From contig JAKZZE010000013.1 in NCBI GenBank assembly GCA_024220505.1, positions 496,001-560,000 of the forward strand: a DNA stretch of 64,000 nucleotides. The letters are read 5' to 3'. Of this stretch, positions 46,422-57,829 are shown one piece after another (within the stretch, counting starts at the first letter, position 1; each line of letters begins with the position of its first letter). The position numbers and the translations under genes are program-made. Under the pieces are notes generated by a model. That model did no database searches and was not told where the DNA came from. It saw nothing but the letters and a program-made list of their open reading frames with translations. Origin of the DNA: Rhizopus arrhizus. Lineage: Eukaryota > Mucoromycota > Mucoromycetes > Mucorales > Rhizopodaceae.

Positions 46422-47844
46422 ATGCATCCTAGAAACATTTATAATGTTGAACCAGATTTCAAACAGTTAGCAACAACTTTTGATTCGTTCAAAACCTTGT
46501 AATTTTTGCTGCTTTTCTTGAGATTTACAACTAAAGCAAATCGTTATACATAGTGTTAAAGAAGGCTTAAATGGAAGAAGTTTTATTAATTTTAAAGATC
46601 CCAGTGCTGTAAAGTAAGGGATACATTAATACTAAAAGACAGGAACTCATTATTAGAAAAAATAGAGAATTATGCAGATGTTTAATGAAAAAGGATTTTA
46701 ACATTGAACTTGACTTTCCTCTTGACAGATTGTGTCCTGCAATACCCAACAGACTAAACTATATACTTTGGTTAGAAGACTTATTAAGCGAGACAATGGA
46801 AACGACAACTAAAGCGAAAGGAATTGATATGTAAGAAAGCACGCTAGAAGAAAAGAAATGATTTTTAATTTCCATTAGTGGTGTTGGTGCCTCATGCATT
46901 TATCCTTTATTAGCTTGTGCCTGCCACCCACACTGGTCTTTCCTAGGTACTGAAATTGATACGCGCTCGATGGATTATGCAAGAAAGAATATTGAAAGGA
47001 ACCATTTAGAAGATCGAATTCAGCTAATTTATAATAAGGACCCAGACAAGATTTTCCCACTGGACGATGAAAAGGAAACATTTGACTTTTGTATGTGCAA
47101 CCCACCATTTTATGAATCCAAAGAAGCGCTTGAGGAAGGAATGACCAATAAAGAGCTGGAGCCATACGCTGTTTGCACAGGATCATCCAACGAAATGATT
47201 ACAACGGGTGGGGAATATGGGTTTATTAGCAAGATGATCAATGAAAGTGTGCGCTTAGGCACTCGAATTAGGTGGTATACGAGTATGCTTGGTATGAAAA
47301 AATCAATTAGACCTCTTATTCGATTGATAAAGCAGGCCAAAATCACAAACTATCTTGTGACAGAATTGACACAAGGCAAGACAACGAGGTGGGTCATTGC
47401 TTGGTCCTTTTATTCAGAAAGAGCTTTTAAGACTTACAGCCTAGAAGAATATCACCCCAAATGTCAGTTTGTGGTTAACTTGCCCAAGTCGCCTCAATTT
47501 GTAATTGATCAAATGGAATGTATATTGAAGGATTTAGAGATTGATTATGAAAAAAAACAAGATGATGAAACTATTACTTCGACTGTAAGGAGAAATACTT
47601 GGTCCCGAGCAGCAAGAAGACAAAAGAGACAAAAGATTGTTCATGAAGAAGAAAAAGAGAAGATTTGTTTATGTTTGTACTAGAATGGATAGAAGATAGT
47701 GAAAATGAGTGTAGCTTACAGATAAGTTGGACAAAGGGAAAAGATAGAAAGCTATTTGAAAGTTTCTGGTCTCATGTAAAAAAGCGAATAGAAGAACATT
47801 GTGGAATTGAAAAGGGAACTAAATCAAAATGCATCGTTTATTGA
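46422..47844 (+). CDS. METTL16-like RNA N6-adenosine methyltransferase, apparent frameshift near 3' end
   Basis: METTL16 family enzymes make m6A in U6 snRNA. The start MHPRNIYNVEPDFKQLA is typical. Short exons follow: FVKEGLNGRSFINFKDPSAV, then ELCRCLMKKDFNIELDFPLD and RLCPAIPNRLNYILWLEDLL, then GIDIGVGASCIYPLLACACH. The large exon has GTEIDTRSMDYARKNIERNH, the catalytic CNPPFYES, TGGEYGFISKMINES, IRWYTSMLGMKKSIRPLI, TTRWVIAWSF and NTWSRAARRQKRQK. That frame stops at 47683. But another frame (offset -1) is open from 47647 to a TGA at 47842-47844 and reads LEWIEDSENECSLQISWTKG, KDRKLFESFWSHVKKRIEEH, which looks like the natural continuation. So there is a frameshift or base-calling error within 47647-47683, near an A/G run. 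Confidence 0.85.
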
Positions 47845-49218
47845 AGCTTAAGACATTCAGGTTGAAATGAATCACCAGCCCATCTGGCTACTTGCTTCAT
47901 CACTTCTACTTTCTTTTCAGTTGAATCTTCATATCTTAATCCATATAAAGTACATAAATTCATAAGTGCAACTTCGCATGTTCCTGCTGAAGTTGGGTTC
48001 TTTATCGTCAGTGTTTCTAGTATCTCAATTGCCTATACTATATTGTAAGTCTTCTTTTTGTTTTACATGCAAACAAATATTGTCTGATTTACTTTAATTG
48101 AATTGCCTAAGTAGACTTCGCACGCAGCCAAATTATTCATGACCAACAAATTCTCATTGTTTGATTCATATACTTGCTGTAGCAAATCTCTTGCTTGGTG
48201 CCACTCACCCTTTGACATTAATGTAAAGCTTTATTGATCTTGACTGTTTCATCCTCTTCCTTCATAAACTCTCTCATTCGTTCAAACATTCGATTGGCCG
48301 ATTCAATATCACCCATCTGTAAATAAAGTCTACCTAAACCAGACAAGATATCAACCTGATTGGGTGATTTACTCAAGATCAGTTCCATAGTGGATGCTGC
48401 AGCAGAATAATCTTCAATGGCAATCCAATGTGTTACCAACACAAGATAGGTCTGAATTTCACGATGTGCCCAGATAGGGTCTGTTTTGTGCTTTTTGCAT
48501 CTTGCTGCCAACATGGCTAATCTTTCAAGGGTTAAACGTGGGTATTTTAAATAAGAGGGTAATCGAGCCCAGAGAATCCAGAGAGAAAAGGGCACCAATG
48601 ATTCATTTGTCGCTGGATCCTTAAGTTCGAGTCTATCCAAATCTCCTAACTTTTCAAATTCAGCTGTAGCTAATTGGTATAAACCTAGTTTAGTCAGTGC
48701 TAATAGTCTCATATGCCACAGCTATGAAAATATAGTTTTGAGTTTATAGCCCTTATTCTTTTCTTTTCCTTTACCTGAAGAATATGCTTCACGTGTGAAC
48801 CATCTGATTGTATTATTTGTTGTCTTGCATATTTTGCAACCGATCTCCACATGTTGTTCATCTATGCACATTTAGCTTTAAAGTTATAAATTGAACTTGT
48901 CTACTTTTTTTTTTTTACCATCATAACTTCTGGACTTTTGGATTTATCTGAGTTTATGTCTCGTTGTGGCCTGTCTTCAGGTGGAACATATCTTTCTAGA
49001 AGGTCATTAAAAGCATCACTCTAATATTGATTGTTAGTTATCTCAATAAATATTCCTCTTGTTCAGTTTACAGCGGGAATGTCATAAAAGTTGGCATTAC
49101 TGTTTAATGATGGTCCAATTGACAATGTTCTTTGTCTTTCTGGTCTATTATTATTGACTCTAATCACAGGAGACTCTATTGATGGTGGTGTAATTGAATT
49201 TAAAATGTCTGGATCCAT
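47838..49218 (-). CDS. TRAPPC12-like TPR protein, apparent frameshift
   Basis: Homologue of TRAPPC12 (TTC15), a TPR subunit of the TRAPP tethering complex in ER-Golgi and autophagy traffic. Start MDPDILNSITPPSIESPVIR at 49218; exons then give SDAFNDLLERYVPPEDRPQR, MNNMWRSVAKYARQQIIQSD, LWHMRLLALTKLGLYQLATA, FEKLGDLDRLELKDPAT, ILWARLPSYLKYPRLTLERL, SGLGRLYLQMGDIESANRMF, LMSKGEWHQARDLLQQVYES, NNENLLVMNNLAACEVYLGN, NPTSAGTCEVALMNLCTLYG, LRYEDSTEKKVEVMKQVARW and AGDSFQPECLKLQ. The N-terminus is shorter than in animals. Between VKINKAL and LMSKGEW the reading frame slips by one base near 48221-48226 with no good intron, so a deletion or sequence error is likely. Its stop overlaps the extended METTL16 frame. 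Confidence 0.8.
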
Positions 49219-52200
49219 AATAAAAATAGAAAAAAAAAAAAAATTCAACAATAATATTTATTTAGCATGAAGTAGCTTCTAATAGTTCATTATTAACGAC
49301 GATTTTGTTACATACCGTAAGAGTTTGTCCACTTTCGTTGTTTTGATCTAATCTATTGTGTTTGATTTATGTTTCTATATTGTGAACAAATTCCTCCATG
49401 CGTCTTCATTTCATATTCATCTATGGATTTCAATCCTAAAATAATAGTCATTCTTTATCATTGATTCTTTTTAGTTAGTTTAATTGATATCTTTTTTAAA
49501 GACTTCTATTATGTAATAGGCACCATTCAACATATTGTTTGTATCTCTATTATTACTGTCTGCTACTTATGAGATCATTAGGAGATTACCAATTTATATT
49601 CTAAATTGTCCAGATATACGGAGTCTTTCTGTGGTAATGACTTGCATTTTGTCTACTTGCTATAATAATATATCTTTATCAGTGCTTACTATGGCTACCA
49701 GTTTTACTTATAAGTATTTTACAACAATCTGTTTACAAATGCCTCTACCGCTTCAAGGCTGATGAACTTTCTAAACACCATACAAGACGAATCTTTAATG
49801 ACCTATTTTATTGGTTAAATAATGTATTTATGAATATGTATATTTACTCCTTCTTAATTGAAGCTCAAGGCTTTGTAAAATCTCTTTTATACCTTTTTCC
49901 GTACTAGATGTGCAAGTACACACATATTACAAAATTCGATAATCTTAAGGTATACGTTTAGAGCACTAATTATTCATATCATATTCCAATAACCAATTAT
50001 GCTTACAATGATGTTTGATATGTTAAGCTTATAAAGAAAGCAATAATTTCTAAAGTAAAACCGGTTACTTGACCCAAACAGGTTTAATTTGGTTATCATA
50101 GTAATATGCTAGCATAGTGCTTTTAATAAAAAAAAAATCATATGTTTCCAAGTATAATAGTAATTATAAAATTTCCAATTTTTTTTTTTTTTTTGTTATT
50201 CAATTTATTCTGATATGAAATCAACTTACTATTCATGCATATTTTCCATAATCTATTCTGTAGGTTTCAACACGTTACGAGCAGTTGATTTAATTAAATT
50301 CCTAAAAGCGCATTAACTGTCGTAATTGATAGATAAAGATCTGCTCGTTAGAATTAGAGAAGTGTATTCAAGCCTTCTTTGAAAAAAATAAATGCTTTGC
50401 TTACCTACATCACACATATAAGAATTTTACTTTATATTTCTTTACCAGCTTCAAATAGTAACACAAAAACAACAGCTTTGCATGAGTGATTCTAAAAACA
50501 CACAAGCAATACAATAAACAGTATTAACTAGCTGCATTATTTCTTTTCCCCAAAACTACCACTATTGTGCCTTACAAATGGTAAGGTTGAATAATAGTCA
50601 AAATCGAAATCAAAAGATACACAAGTAAATAATAATTTTTTGTCCATTTGTCTGGAGTGATAGGGATAGGTTAATATTTTTATAGCCTAAGTTACACATG
50701 GGAAGCAGGTGTAATATACTCCTTCTTTTTTCATCAAATAAATTAAAAATATTGCTTTATAGAAGAAGAAGAAAAGATTTCTAAATTGAAATTCGACTTG
50801 ATACAAAATTGAGTCCTTTATTCGTACGTTATTACACTTTATTAATAAAAATGATAGGAAATGAGAGGTCTTTAAATCACAAGTAAAGTTTATGCAGAAA
50901 ATGGTTGTACAAACGATGACATTGTCTTTTTCTACTATAATGCAATTTTCATAAAAAATGATTAAAGATTCTCTTCTTTCTCTCTTTGGACTCAAGTTTC
51001 AGTCTATTAGCTAATAAAAGATTATAAAAACAAAATAGTCGTTATATTTATTTATTTGTTAGCTTAGTGAGGCTTTTTTCGTTTATTTACTGTTTCAAAG
51101 TAGATAAACAAGTTTTTTGAATTCTTGGAAAATCAAGAATGAGGTGATAATTCCCTCTAGTTGTGTAATAATATGATTGGTTATTGCATGTCTAACATTC
51201 CATTAAATAAAATATAAAAAGAAGTTTAATTGAAGCATACTCTTTTCTTTTCAAGATCATGTATCTGATGTACGGCCTATTGTAGATGGAAGTAAAATTC
51301 TAGACTACTCTGCCACTGGTTAACTTATTTCCCATTGTCTAAACAAGGTTTGTGGTAGATAGGAAGTCATATTCTAGTCTATCCTTTCCGCTGGTGATTT
51401 CCATTGCTTTTATGAGAATGTTTAACTCATAAAAGCTCAGTAGTTCTTCGGAATTTGCTGTTATTTTTTTATATTTAATTAAAATCAAATGAAAAAAGTT
51501 GGAAAAGATTAGCCATTTTATTTAATAAAAATACGCAAATGCACTTTGTGTCTTTTGTATTTTATAAAAGCATTATCAACTCAACAATATTTTATGCTTT
51601 CTTTTTTTTTAATCCAAGATGTACATTTTTAAGCTTAATAAAGGTTTATTTAAAACGTTTTTGGAGTAATCAAATTTCAATCAGTTAGAAGAATCTAGCA
51701 AAAATGCAACACATCAAGTTGAACAAATTACAGTGTTTTTTTTTTTTTTTTTTTTTTTTTTATACATATACTATGTGCACAAATAATATTAAATATGAGA
51801 AACATATGGAACTCAATTGGCTATCCTTACTTATTTTACTCAGTTAATATAAGGAAATCAAAAGTTTTGCTACCCTCAAAAAGGACAGACTCGAGCTTGA
51901 CTAGCATGTTCAATCGCTTAAATTTTGTTTCTTTTGGTTCATATCTCTCTCAGACGTGTGATTCTTATTATACTTTATAAATAAAAATAAACAAAAAAAA
52001 AAAAAAAAAAAAAAAAAAGAAACGAAAAAGTTTAAATAGGAAATTTGAGTATTTCGTAAAAGCTGATTGTAATTCACTCAACAACATAGTATGCTTCTTG
52101 ATTATTTAAGAATTTTCTACGACATTAACACATCAAGTACAAGTTGAGATAAACAAAACATACGTAATGAACATGTTTATTTAGTTATTTATATAACTGT

Positions 52201-52844
52201 TTTTATTATAAAGAGAGTGGTACACACACCAGCACATTGGTTTCGATAGTACCGAACGAGTACTATGCATTCTATATTTCTTTAAGATATAAGAGACTGT
52301 ATAAAATCAATGACTTCCCGTTGTAGGTCTATGGCTACATATGTACCATATTACTTAACATCAATATAAATCATCGATAGCGATTTATATAAAATTGCTA
52401 TGGATAAGATAGTCATCAAAATTTATTATTTGAGCTTGTTAGGAAAAGTCTCTCATTAAAATATCAGCATAGACATATGAGACTATAAAAAAAAGACAAC
52501 ATATTTTTCGCTTTTCACTGGTCAATGTAAACATATTATGCTCAAAATATCATATAGTTGCTTGTCTACTGCATCATTTTTAAGCTATCAAATAAGATTT
52601 GGAATATAAGACATCGGTAGCATTTTTTTGAGGTTTTATAAACCTGGTACGTATGCCAATCCAGTTTGTCGAAATCATGTAGCCTTAATCCTCTGCACTT
52701 TTTTTATTTTTTGAATATTAAACTTTATTTTAATCATTGGAGATTTATATAACATTTTGAATATTCACATAAAGAAATTATAAAAGGTTATTGAATTAAA
52801 CTTTTTATTAGCAACTTTTAATCTTTAGAAATCTGTTTTTATAT
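49219..52844. other. long intergenic region with LINE tail
   Basis: 3.6 kb between TRAPPC12-like and beta-tubulin, which both lie on the minus strand. It contains T runs at about 50178-50193 and 51736-51761 and a LINE-type 3' end at 51.85-52.02 kb. The open frame at 49535-49762 is hydrophobic and unsupported. A loose 60-bp internal duplication is visible at 51280-51400. Confidence 0.4.
51850..52018 (+). mobile_element. LINE-like 3' tail with poly(A)
   Basis: The stretch from about 51880 to 51990 matches 58493-58610 over most of its length: shared segments include ACCCTCAAAA, ACTCGA.CTTGA.TAGC, TTCATATC and TTTATAAATAAAAA. Here it ends in a long A run (about 51992-52018). A 3' end repeated in the same orientation and closed by poly(A) is typical of 5'-truncated non-LTR insertions. 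Confidence 0.5.
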
Positions 52845-54373
52845 TTATTCTTCCATAGCTTCTTCATCTTCTTCCATTTCTTCATCAACATATTCTTCTT
52901 CATCATAATCTTCATCGGCAGTTGCTTCTTGATATTGTTGATATTCAGACACCAAATCGTTCATGTTGGATTCAGCTTCAGTGAATTCCATCTCATCCAT
53001 ACCTTCGCCAGTGTACCAATGTAAGAAAGCTTTTCTTCTAAACATAGCAGTAAATTGTTCATTGACACGCTTAAACAATTCTTGAATAGCAGTGCTGTTA
53101 CCAATAAAGGTACCAGACATCTTGAGACCCACAGGAGGGATGTCACAAAGAGATGTTTTAACACTGTTGGGAATCCATTCAACAAAGTAAGAAGAATTCT
53201 TTTGTTGAACAGCCAACATTTGGTTCTCGACTTCCTTAGTGGATAAACGACCACGGAAAATAGTACCAGCAGTCAAATAACGACCGTGACGAGGGTCAGA
53301 GGCAGCCATCATGTTACGAGCATCAAACATTTGAGCAGTCAATTCAGGAACAGACAAGTTACGGTATTGTTGAGATCCAAAAGCGGTCAAGGGAGCAAAA
53401 CCAACCATGAAGAAGTGAAGACGAGGGAAAGGAACCATGTTAACACAGAGTTTACGCAAGTCAGAATTCAATTGACCGGGGAAACGTAAAGAGGTAGAAA
53501 CACCAGACATAACGGCAGAGACAAGTTGGTTCAAGTCGGCGTAAGCGGGGTTGGTTAATTTGAGGGTTCTAAAACAAATATCATAAAGGGCTTCGTTATC
53601 AATACAGTAAGTAGCATCACAGTTTTCGACAAGTTGGTGAACGGAAAGGACAGCATTATAAGGTTCGACAACGGTGTCAGATACCTTGGGAGAGGGTACA
53701 ACAGAATAAGTACTTAAAATACGGTCAGGGTATTCTTCACGAATCTTGGAAAGCAAGAGGGAACCGAGACCAGAACCGGTACCACCACCAAGAGAGTGAG
53801 CAAGTTGGAAACCTTGAAGACAATCGGTATTTTCAGCTTCTTTACGGACAACATCCATAATGGATTCGACTAACTCAGCGCCTTCAGTGTAATAACCCTT
53901 GGCCCAAGAATTACCAGCACCAGATTGGGCGTTGACAAAGTTATCAGGTCTGTAAATCTTACCGTAAGCACTGTTACGGATACCGTCCATTGTTGCTGGT
54001 TCAAGATCGACTAAGACAGCTCTTAAAAGGAAATAAGTTGACATAATTTTCAGAAGCTTTTTTTTTCTTTACCTGGGGACATATTTGCCTTGAGAACCTT
54101 CATTATAGAATACGTTGATACGTTCTAATTGAAGATCGTTATCACCGACATAGTTACCATTGGTGTCAATGCCATGCTCTTGTGAAATAGTTTCCCAGAA
54201 TTGTTGACCAATCTTAAAGCATAAAGTTTTAATATTTTTATAAAAAATAAATTCAATTTAAACTATTTTACCTGGTTACCACATTGACCTATTTTTGGAG
54301 AAGTTTAGTTGACATATGAACTTTTTTCTTTTTTTAAACAAGTACCTGCTTGCAAGTGAATAATTTCTCTCAT
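52845..54373 (-). CDS. TUB2: beta-tubulin
   Basis: GTP-binding subunit of the alpha-beta tubulin dimer in microtubules. Start [20 protein letters not shown] at 54373; exon joins fall after QAG, CGNQ and YVPR, positions where fungal beta-tubulin introns cluster. The protein is about 453 residues with the GTP loop GGGTGSG at 140-146 and an acidic tail ending EEDEEAMEE. Numbering from Met1 places Tyr at 167 (STYSVV), Ala at 198 and Tyr at 200 ([14 protein letters not shown]). Benzimidazole-sensitive fungi carry Phe167, Glu198 and Phe200, and changes at each of these sites are classic resistance substitutions, so this isotype should be insensitive. Codon bias (GGT, AAC, GTC, AAG) marks high expression. 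Mucoralean fungi often have several beta-tubulins; only one lies here. Confidence 0.96.
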
Positions 54374-56336
54374 TGTAAAAATAAAATGTGTTTAAGGAAA
54401 GCAACTACGACAAAAAAAAAAGAGAAAGATAGAATAAAAGATGCTAGAAAAAAAAAGAGTTAGTATTTCTTTTTGTCTGCTTCTCCTTTGTTTAATATCA
54501 AATATTACAAAAAGAAAGTGTGTTTCTACTTATTAAAAGGAAAACAACCTCGTCAAATTTTTTTAAGGGCCATGCACGTCACACAACAAAAGTGGACAAT
54601 GAATTGAGCAAAGTAATTGTGACTTTATTCAAAATACAATTTTTCCACTCTCGAATTAAGCATTTTGGTTGTTTAAAATAATGCTTGATTTAATGGATTG
54701 TGAGAAACTAATTAAAGCCTTCTTTAATATTTTTCAATTTGATCTAAAAGTAAAGGATGCTCTCAATAGTTTTTATAAGTGATGGCTACTGAAATATATA
54801 TGATGAGAATGATATTGAAGCGGTGGACATTGTAAATGAGGAAGGCGATCTCTATCCTCTGAAACAATTAGCCAATCCCCAGTCCTACCATGAGAAGAAT
54901 CTGGGCTCATCGTCTTACATCGCAAAATCTAATGAGCCAGATAAAGAAATGGAATAGATTTTACTAAAGAAAAGTGTCACCTGTTTGAGTAAATATAATG
55001 GTTATGGCTTATCATCCAGAAATCAATTTTCAATATAGGCTACAACATCTTCTATCGTTGGAGCTGCTGTTTTAAAGGCTGGTGTAAAAGAAAATACAGC
55101 TCGTAACTGATGGAAAAATACTTACAGGACCATAAAGAAGAAGCAAACCACCTAGTGCCTTCTTAGTTTTGTCAATCGCAAGACTTCAGCCTCAATTAAG
55201 TATGTGTGAAGATACTTAAAGTTAAAATTAACTCTGTGTGAACAAAGAGTGAATAGTTTCTAAAAATAATGCGTTTTAAACAAATCTTCTCTTTCATCTT
55301 CACCTTTGATCCTAAAGGAGCTTTTTGCTTCTGTTTGTTCTTTTTAATCTGGTCTGAGTGAAATGATGTTTATAAGACATCATGCGCAAACTGTGGCTAT
55401 GTGTGATATAAATAAATAAGATAATTGTTTAACTGTATTTAAATGAAGACATTTTTGCTTTACTCGTGTAAAGTTGAGAGAGAACATTGGGCTTTTTCAT
55501 ATTTCTGAATAGTAAGAATCTCAGTGATCATCGCTTTTAAATGTGCTTATGTTTTATTGCAATAATAAACATAAATACTTTCTGCCATTGTAGTGCTATT
55601 AGCCGATAATCTGTGGATAGATGTCTCCTGAAAGAGATCATACTTGTGAAAGCAAGAAAAAATCAATGAGACGTTTATTAAACAAGATTTTAGGGAGGTT
55701 TTTCCTTACAACATTCATTCATGTTAAAAGAATAAAGATGCTTATGAATGCTTGACAAAAATCAACAAATCCAATGCTAGTTTAGTAGTATACTATAATT
55801 AAGAGAAAATCAATAATCACATATAGCAACATAGAAGGCCGACTATTTTTAATTTTCAATTATAAAAACATGAGGTGCCAATATTGAACATATAGAAATC
55901 CTTTAGATATTAGTAAAGGTGCTGCCTGTCTTTATCTTCTTTAGTTCTTTGTATATAAAATGCTGTTAGATGATAGAAGCGCGTTCGTTTAATTTATAAT
56001 ATGATAAATGTAAGCAGCAAATAAGTCTATCGCGAAAGAAAGTGTGTCAATTACGTGTTTAAGCAAACATAACTAGACTACACCACATGATTGTCTTATT
56101 GTATTTACAAGAAAGATACCCTAAGAAAACTAAGCATGAGCATACCATAATTTGGTCTCTACCATATACGTATCATTCATTCCTTCTTTAAATGATTTAT
56201 AAAAATGCAAACAAATAATTTTAACCTGTAACTATTCATTCCTATCATTAAATGATTAATGGATAATGATGAGCTTTAGATATATTGAGACTTGTACATG
56301 TCTAAAATGATATGCAAGATAAAGAAGTATAGAAAT
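54374..56336. other. intergenic with transposase remnant
   Basis: 5' region of beta-tubulin followed by decayed transposon sequence (listed separately) and about 1 kb of AT-rich DNA in which I see nothing. Confidence 0.4.
54830..55250 (+). pseudogene. N-terminal remnant of an IS630-like transposase
   Basis: Plus strand reads DIEAVDIVNEEGDLYPLKQL, NLGSSSYIAKSNEPDKEME-stop, SKYNGYGLSSRNQF, then IVGAAVLKAGVKENTARN followed by WKNTYRTIKKKQTT or, in the next frame, WKKYLQDHKEEANHLVPS. The part AxxAGVKxxTARxWWKKY is the helix-turn-helix typical of IS630-type transposases in fungi. Stops and frame changes are frequent and no catalytic domain follows, so it is a dead fragment. It is not colinear with the C-terminal copies at 31.8 or 36.1 kb and cannot be tied to them. 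Confidence 0.45.
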
Positions 56337-57445
56337 CTATTGTTTTATTTTTTTCACAGACCAAAATCCGAGAATATAGTTAAGTCTAATTAATAGCAAG
56401 TCGATTGCCATTTTTACTGAGTCCACCATCAAGTTCACCTTAGAACCGTCAATTTCATGCCATGTCACTTGTACTTCTGTGATGGGGATATTCTGTTGTT
56501 GTGCAATCATAAGACACTCTATGTCAAATATCCATCTTTCTACATGCATGCTGGGAAATATAACTTGTGCAGATTGACGTGTGAATAATTTAAATCCACA
56601 TTGAGTATCTTCAATGCCACGGATACCAAGTATATATACTAATAAATGGAAACTACGCATTAAGAAATTTCTAATATGTGATCTCTAATAGATAAAGTGT
56701 TAGGGTGATACACATGTGTACACAAAATACACTTACCTTCACAACAGCTTCTGTAGGGACTAGATGAGATCGTGATCCAATTGCAATTCCTTGATTGTCC
56801 GTTTGAATATGATCTAATTCCTTCATTAGTTTGTCCAAGTCAGAGAATTTGGTTGCACCATCAGCATCAACCATAAGACAAAATTCGCCGCGACAGCCCA
56901 AAATACCCTTCATAAGCGATATGGTTACTCCTTTTCATCCTTGAGTGTACACTCTGTTTACCTGTGTTACTGCCCCTCCTTTGCCTCTATTCTTTTCCAT
57001 AGCAAGTAATCGAATATCAGAATTTGGATGCTCCTTTGCAAATTTCACAGCTACATCAATTGTGTTATCTCTACTTCCATCATCCACAATAATGATTTCA
57101 TAGGTATAAGTTTGATCGAGTTTCTTTTGTTGTTCAAGATATTCAACTGCTTCTTCCAACATCGTGGGTAATCTTTTACTTTCATCAAAAGCAGGAACAA
57201 TGCAGGACAATTTAACAGAAGATTCATCAAATAGACTTGGCAAAAGCTTTCTCTCTCCTGATTTTGCATCTTGATAATATTTCTCGTTTTCAGTTCTTTG
57301 CCTAGGTTTAGGTGAGAACAATATGAGAAACCCAATGACCTAGTTTTTTTTGGCTGTTAGGAAGAACAAAGCGTAAAGATAAGTTGTAAATTACAAGAGC
57401 GATTGCTGTGACAAAGACAATAGATATCACTTCTAATAATGGCAT
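56337..57445 (-). CDS. ALG5: dolichyl-phosphate beta-glucosyltransferase
   Basis: ER membrane GT2 enzyme that transfers glucose from UDP-glucose to dolichyl phosphate, donor for the last steps of N-glycan precursor assembly. Start [20 protein letters not shown] at 57445 gives the N-terminal membrane anchor; an intron splits it after IAL. Then come the GT2 core [53 protein letters not shown], and [20 protein letters not shown] with the DxD metal site. The end reads [40 protein letters not shown] and [20 protein letters not shown]. The last two exons join VVK to [13 protein letters not shown]. The [13 protein letters not shown] motif separates ALG5 from the related DPM1. Confidence 0.93.
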
Positions 57446-57829
57446 TTTGTATAATGTGTAGACGCCAAGACAGAAAAAGTGTTATATTTAAATGTTCCTG
57501 TAAAACACCGAAAGTTCTCATTTTACTTTAAATGCCGAAATAACGAGAATAGAGTATGAATTTGGTGATCATTTTGGATCTAAAATTAACAAATTATATT
57601 TTTATTTATTTTTTGTTTGTATAAAGCAAAGACTTATTAGTATCATACTCAAAATATATAAGGAGAGTGTCACCTTTTGTTTTCAAGTTATTTTATGTTG
57701 CGCAATGACAAATTGCTATTTATATTTTACTATCAGAAAAATGCTTGTTTTTTAAAATACAGATCCACCGTGTTGTGTTTCTTCCTCTGCATACTCATTA
57801 GATCATTCATTAGTCTTTCTTCCTTCGTT
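57446..57829. promoter_or_regulatory. upstream region of ALG5
   Basis: AT-rich 5' flank of ALG5; no distinct element recognised. Confidence 0.3.

Noticed and set aside
49535..49762. 75-codon hydrophobic frame as a small membrane protein
   Set aside because: No start context, no homologue recognised, and similar frames occur throughout the AT-rich gaps.
54050..54070. Beta-tubulin starting at [12 protein letters not shown] as a shorter protein
   Set aside because: Those residues come from reading through an intron; the true N-terminus [15 protein letters not shown] is found in upstream exons.
56337..57445. Dolichol-phosphate mannosyltransferase (DPM1) for this GT2 gene
   Set aside because: The [13 protein letters not shown] motif and the N-terminal membrane anchor with extended linker are those of ALG5.
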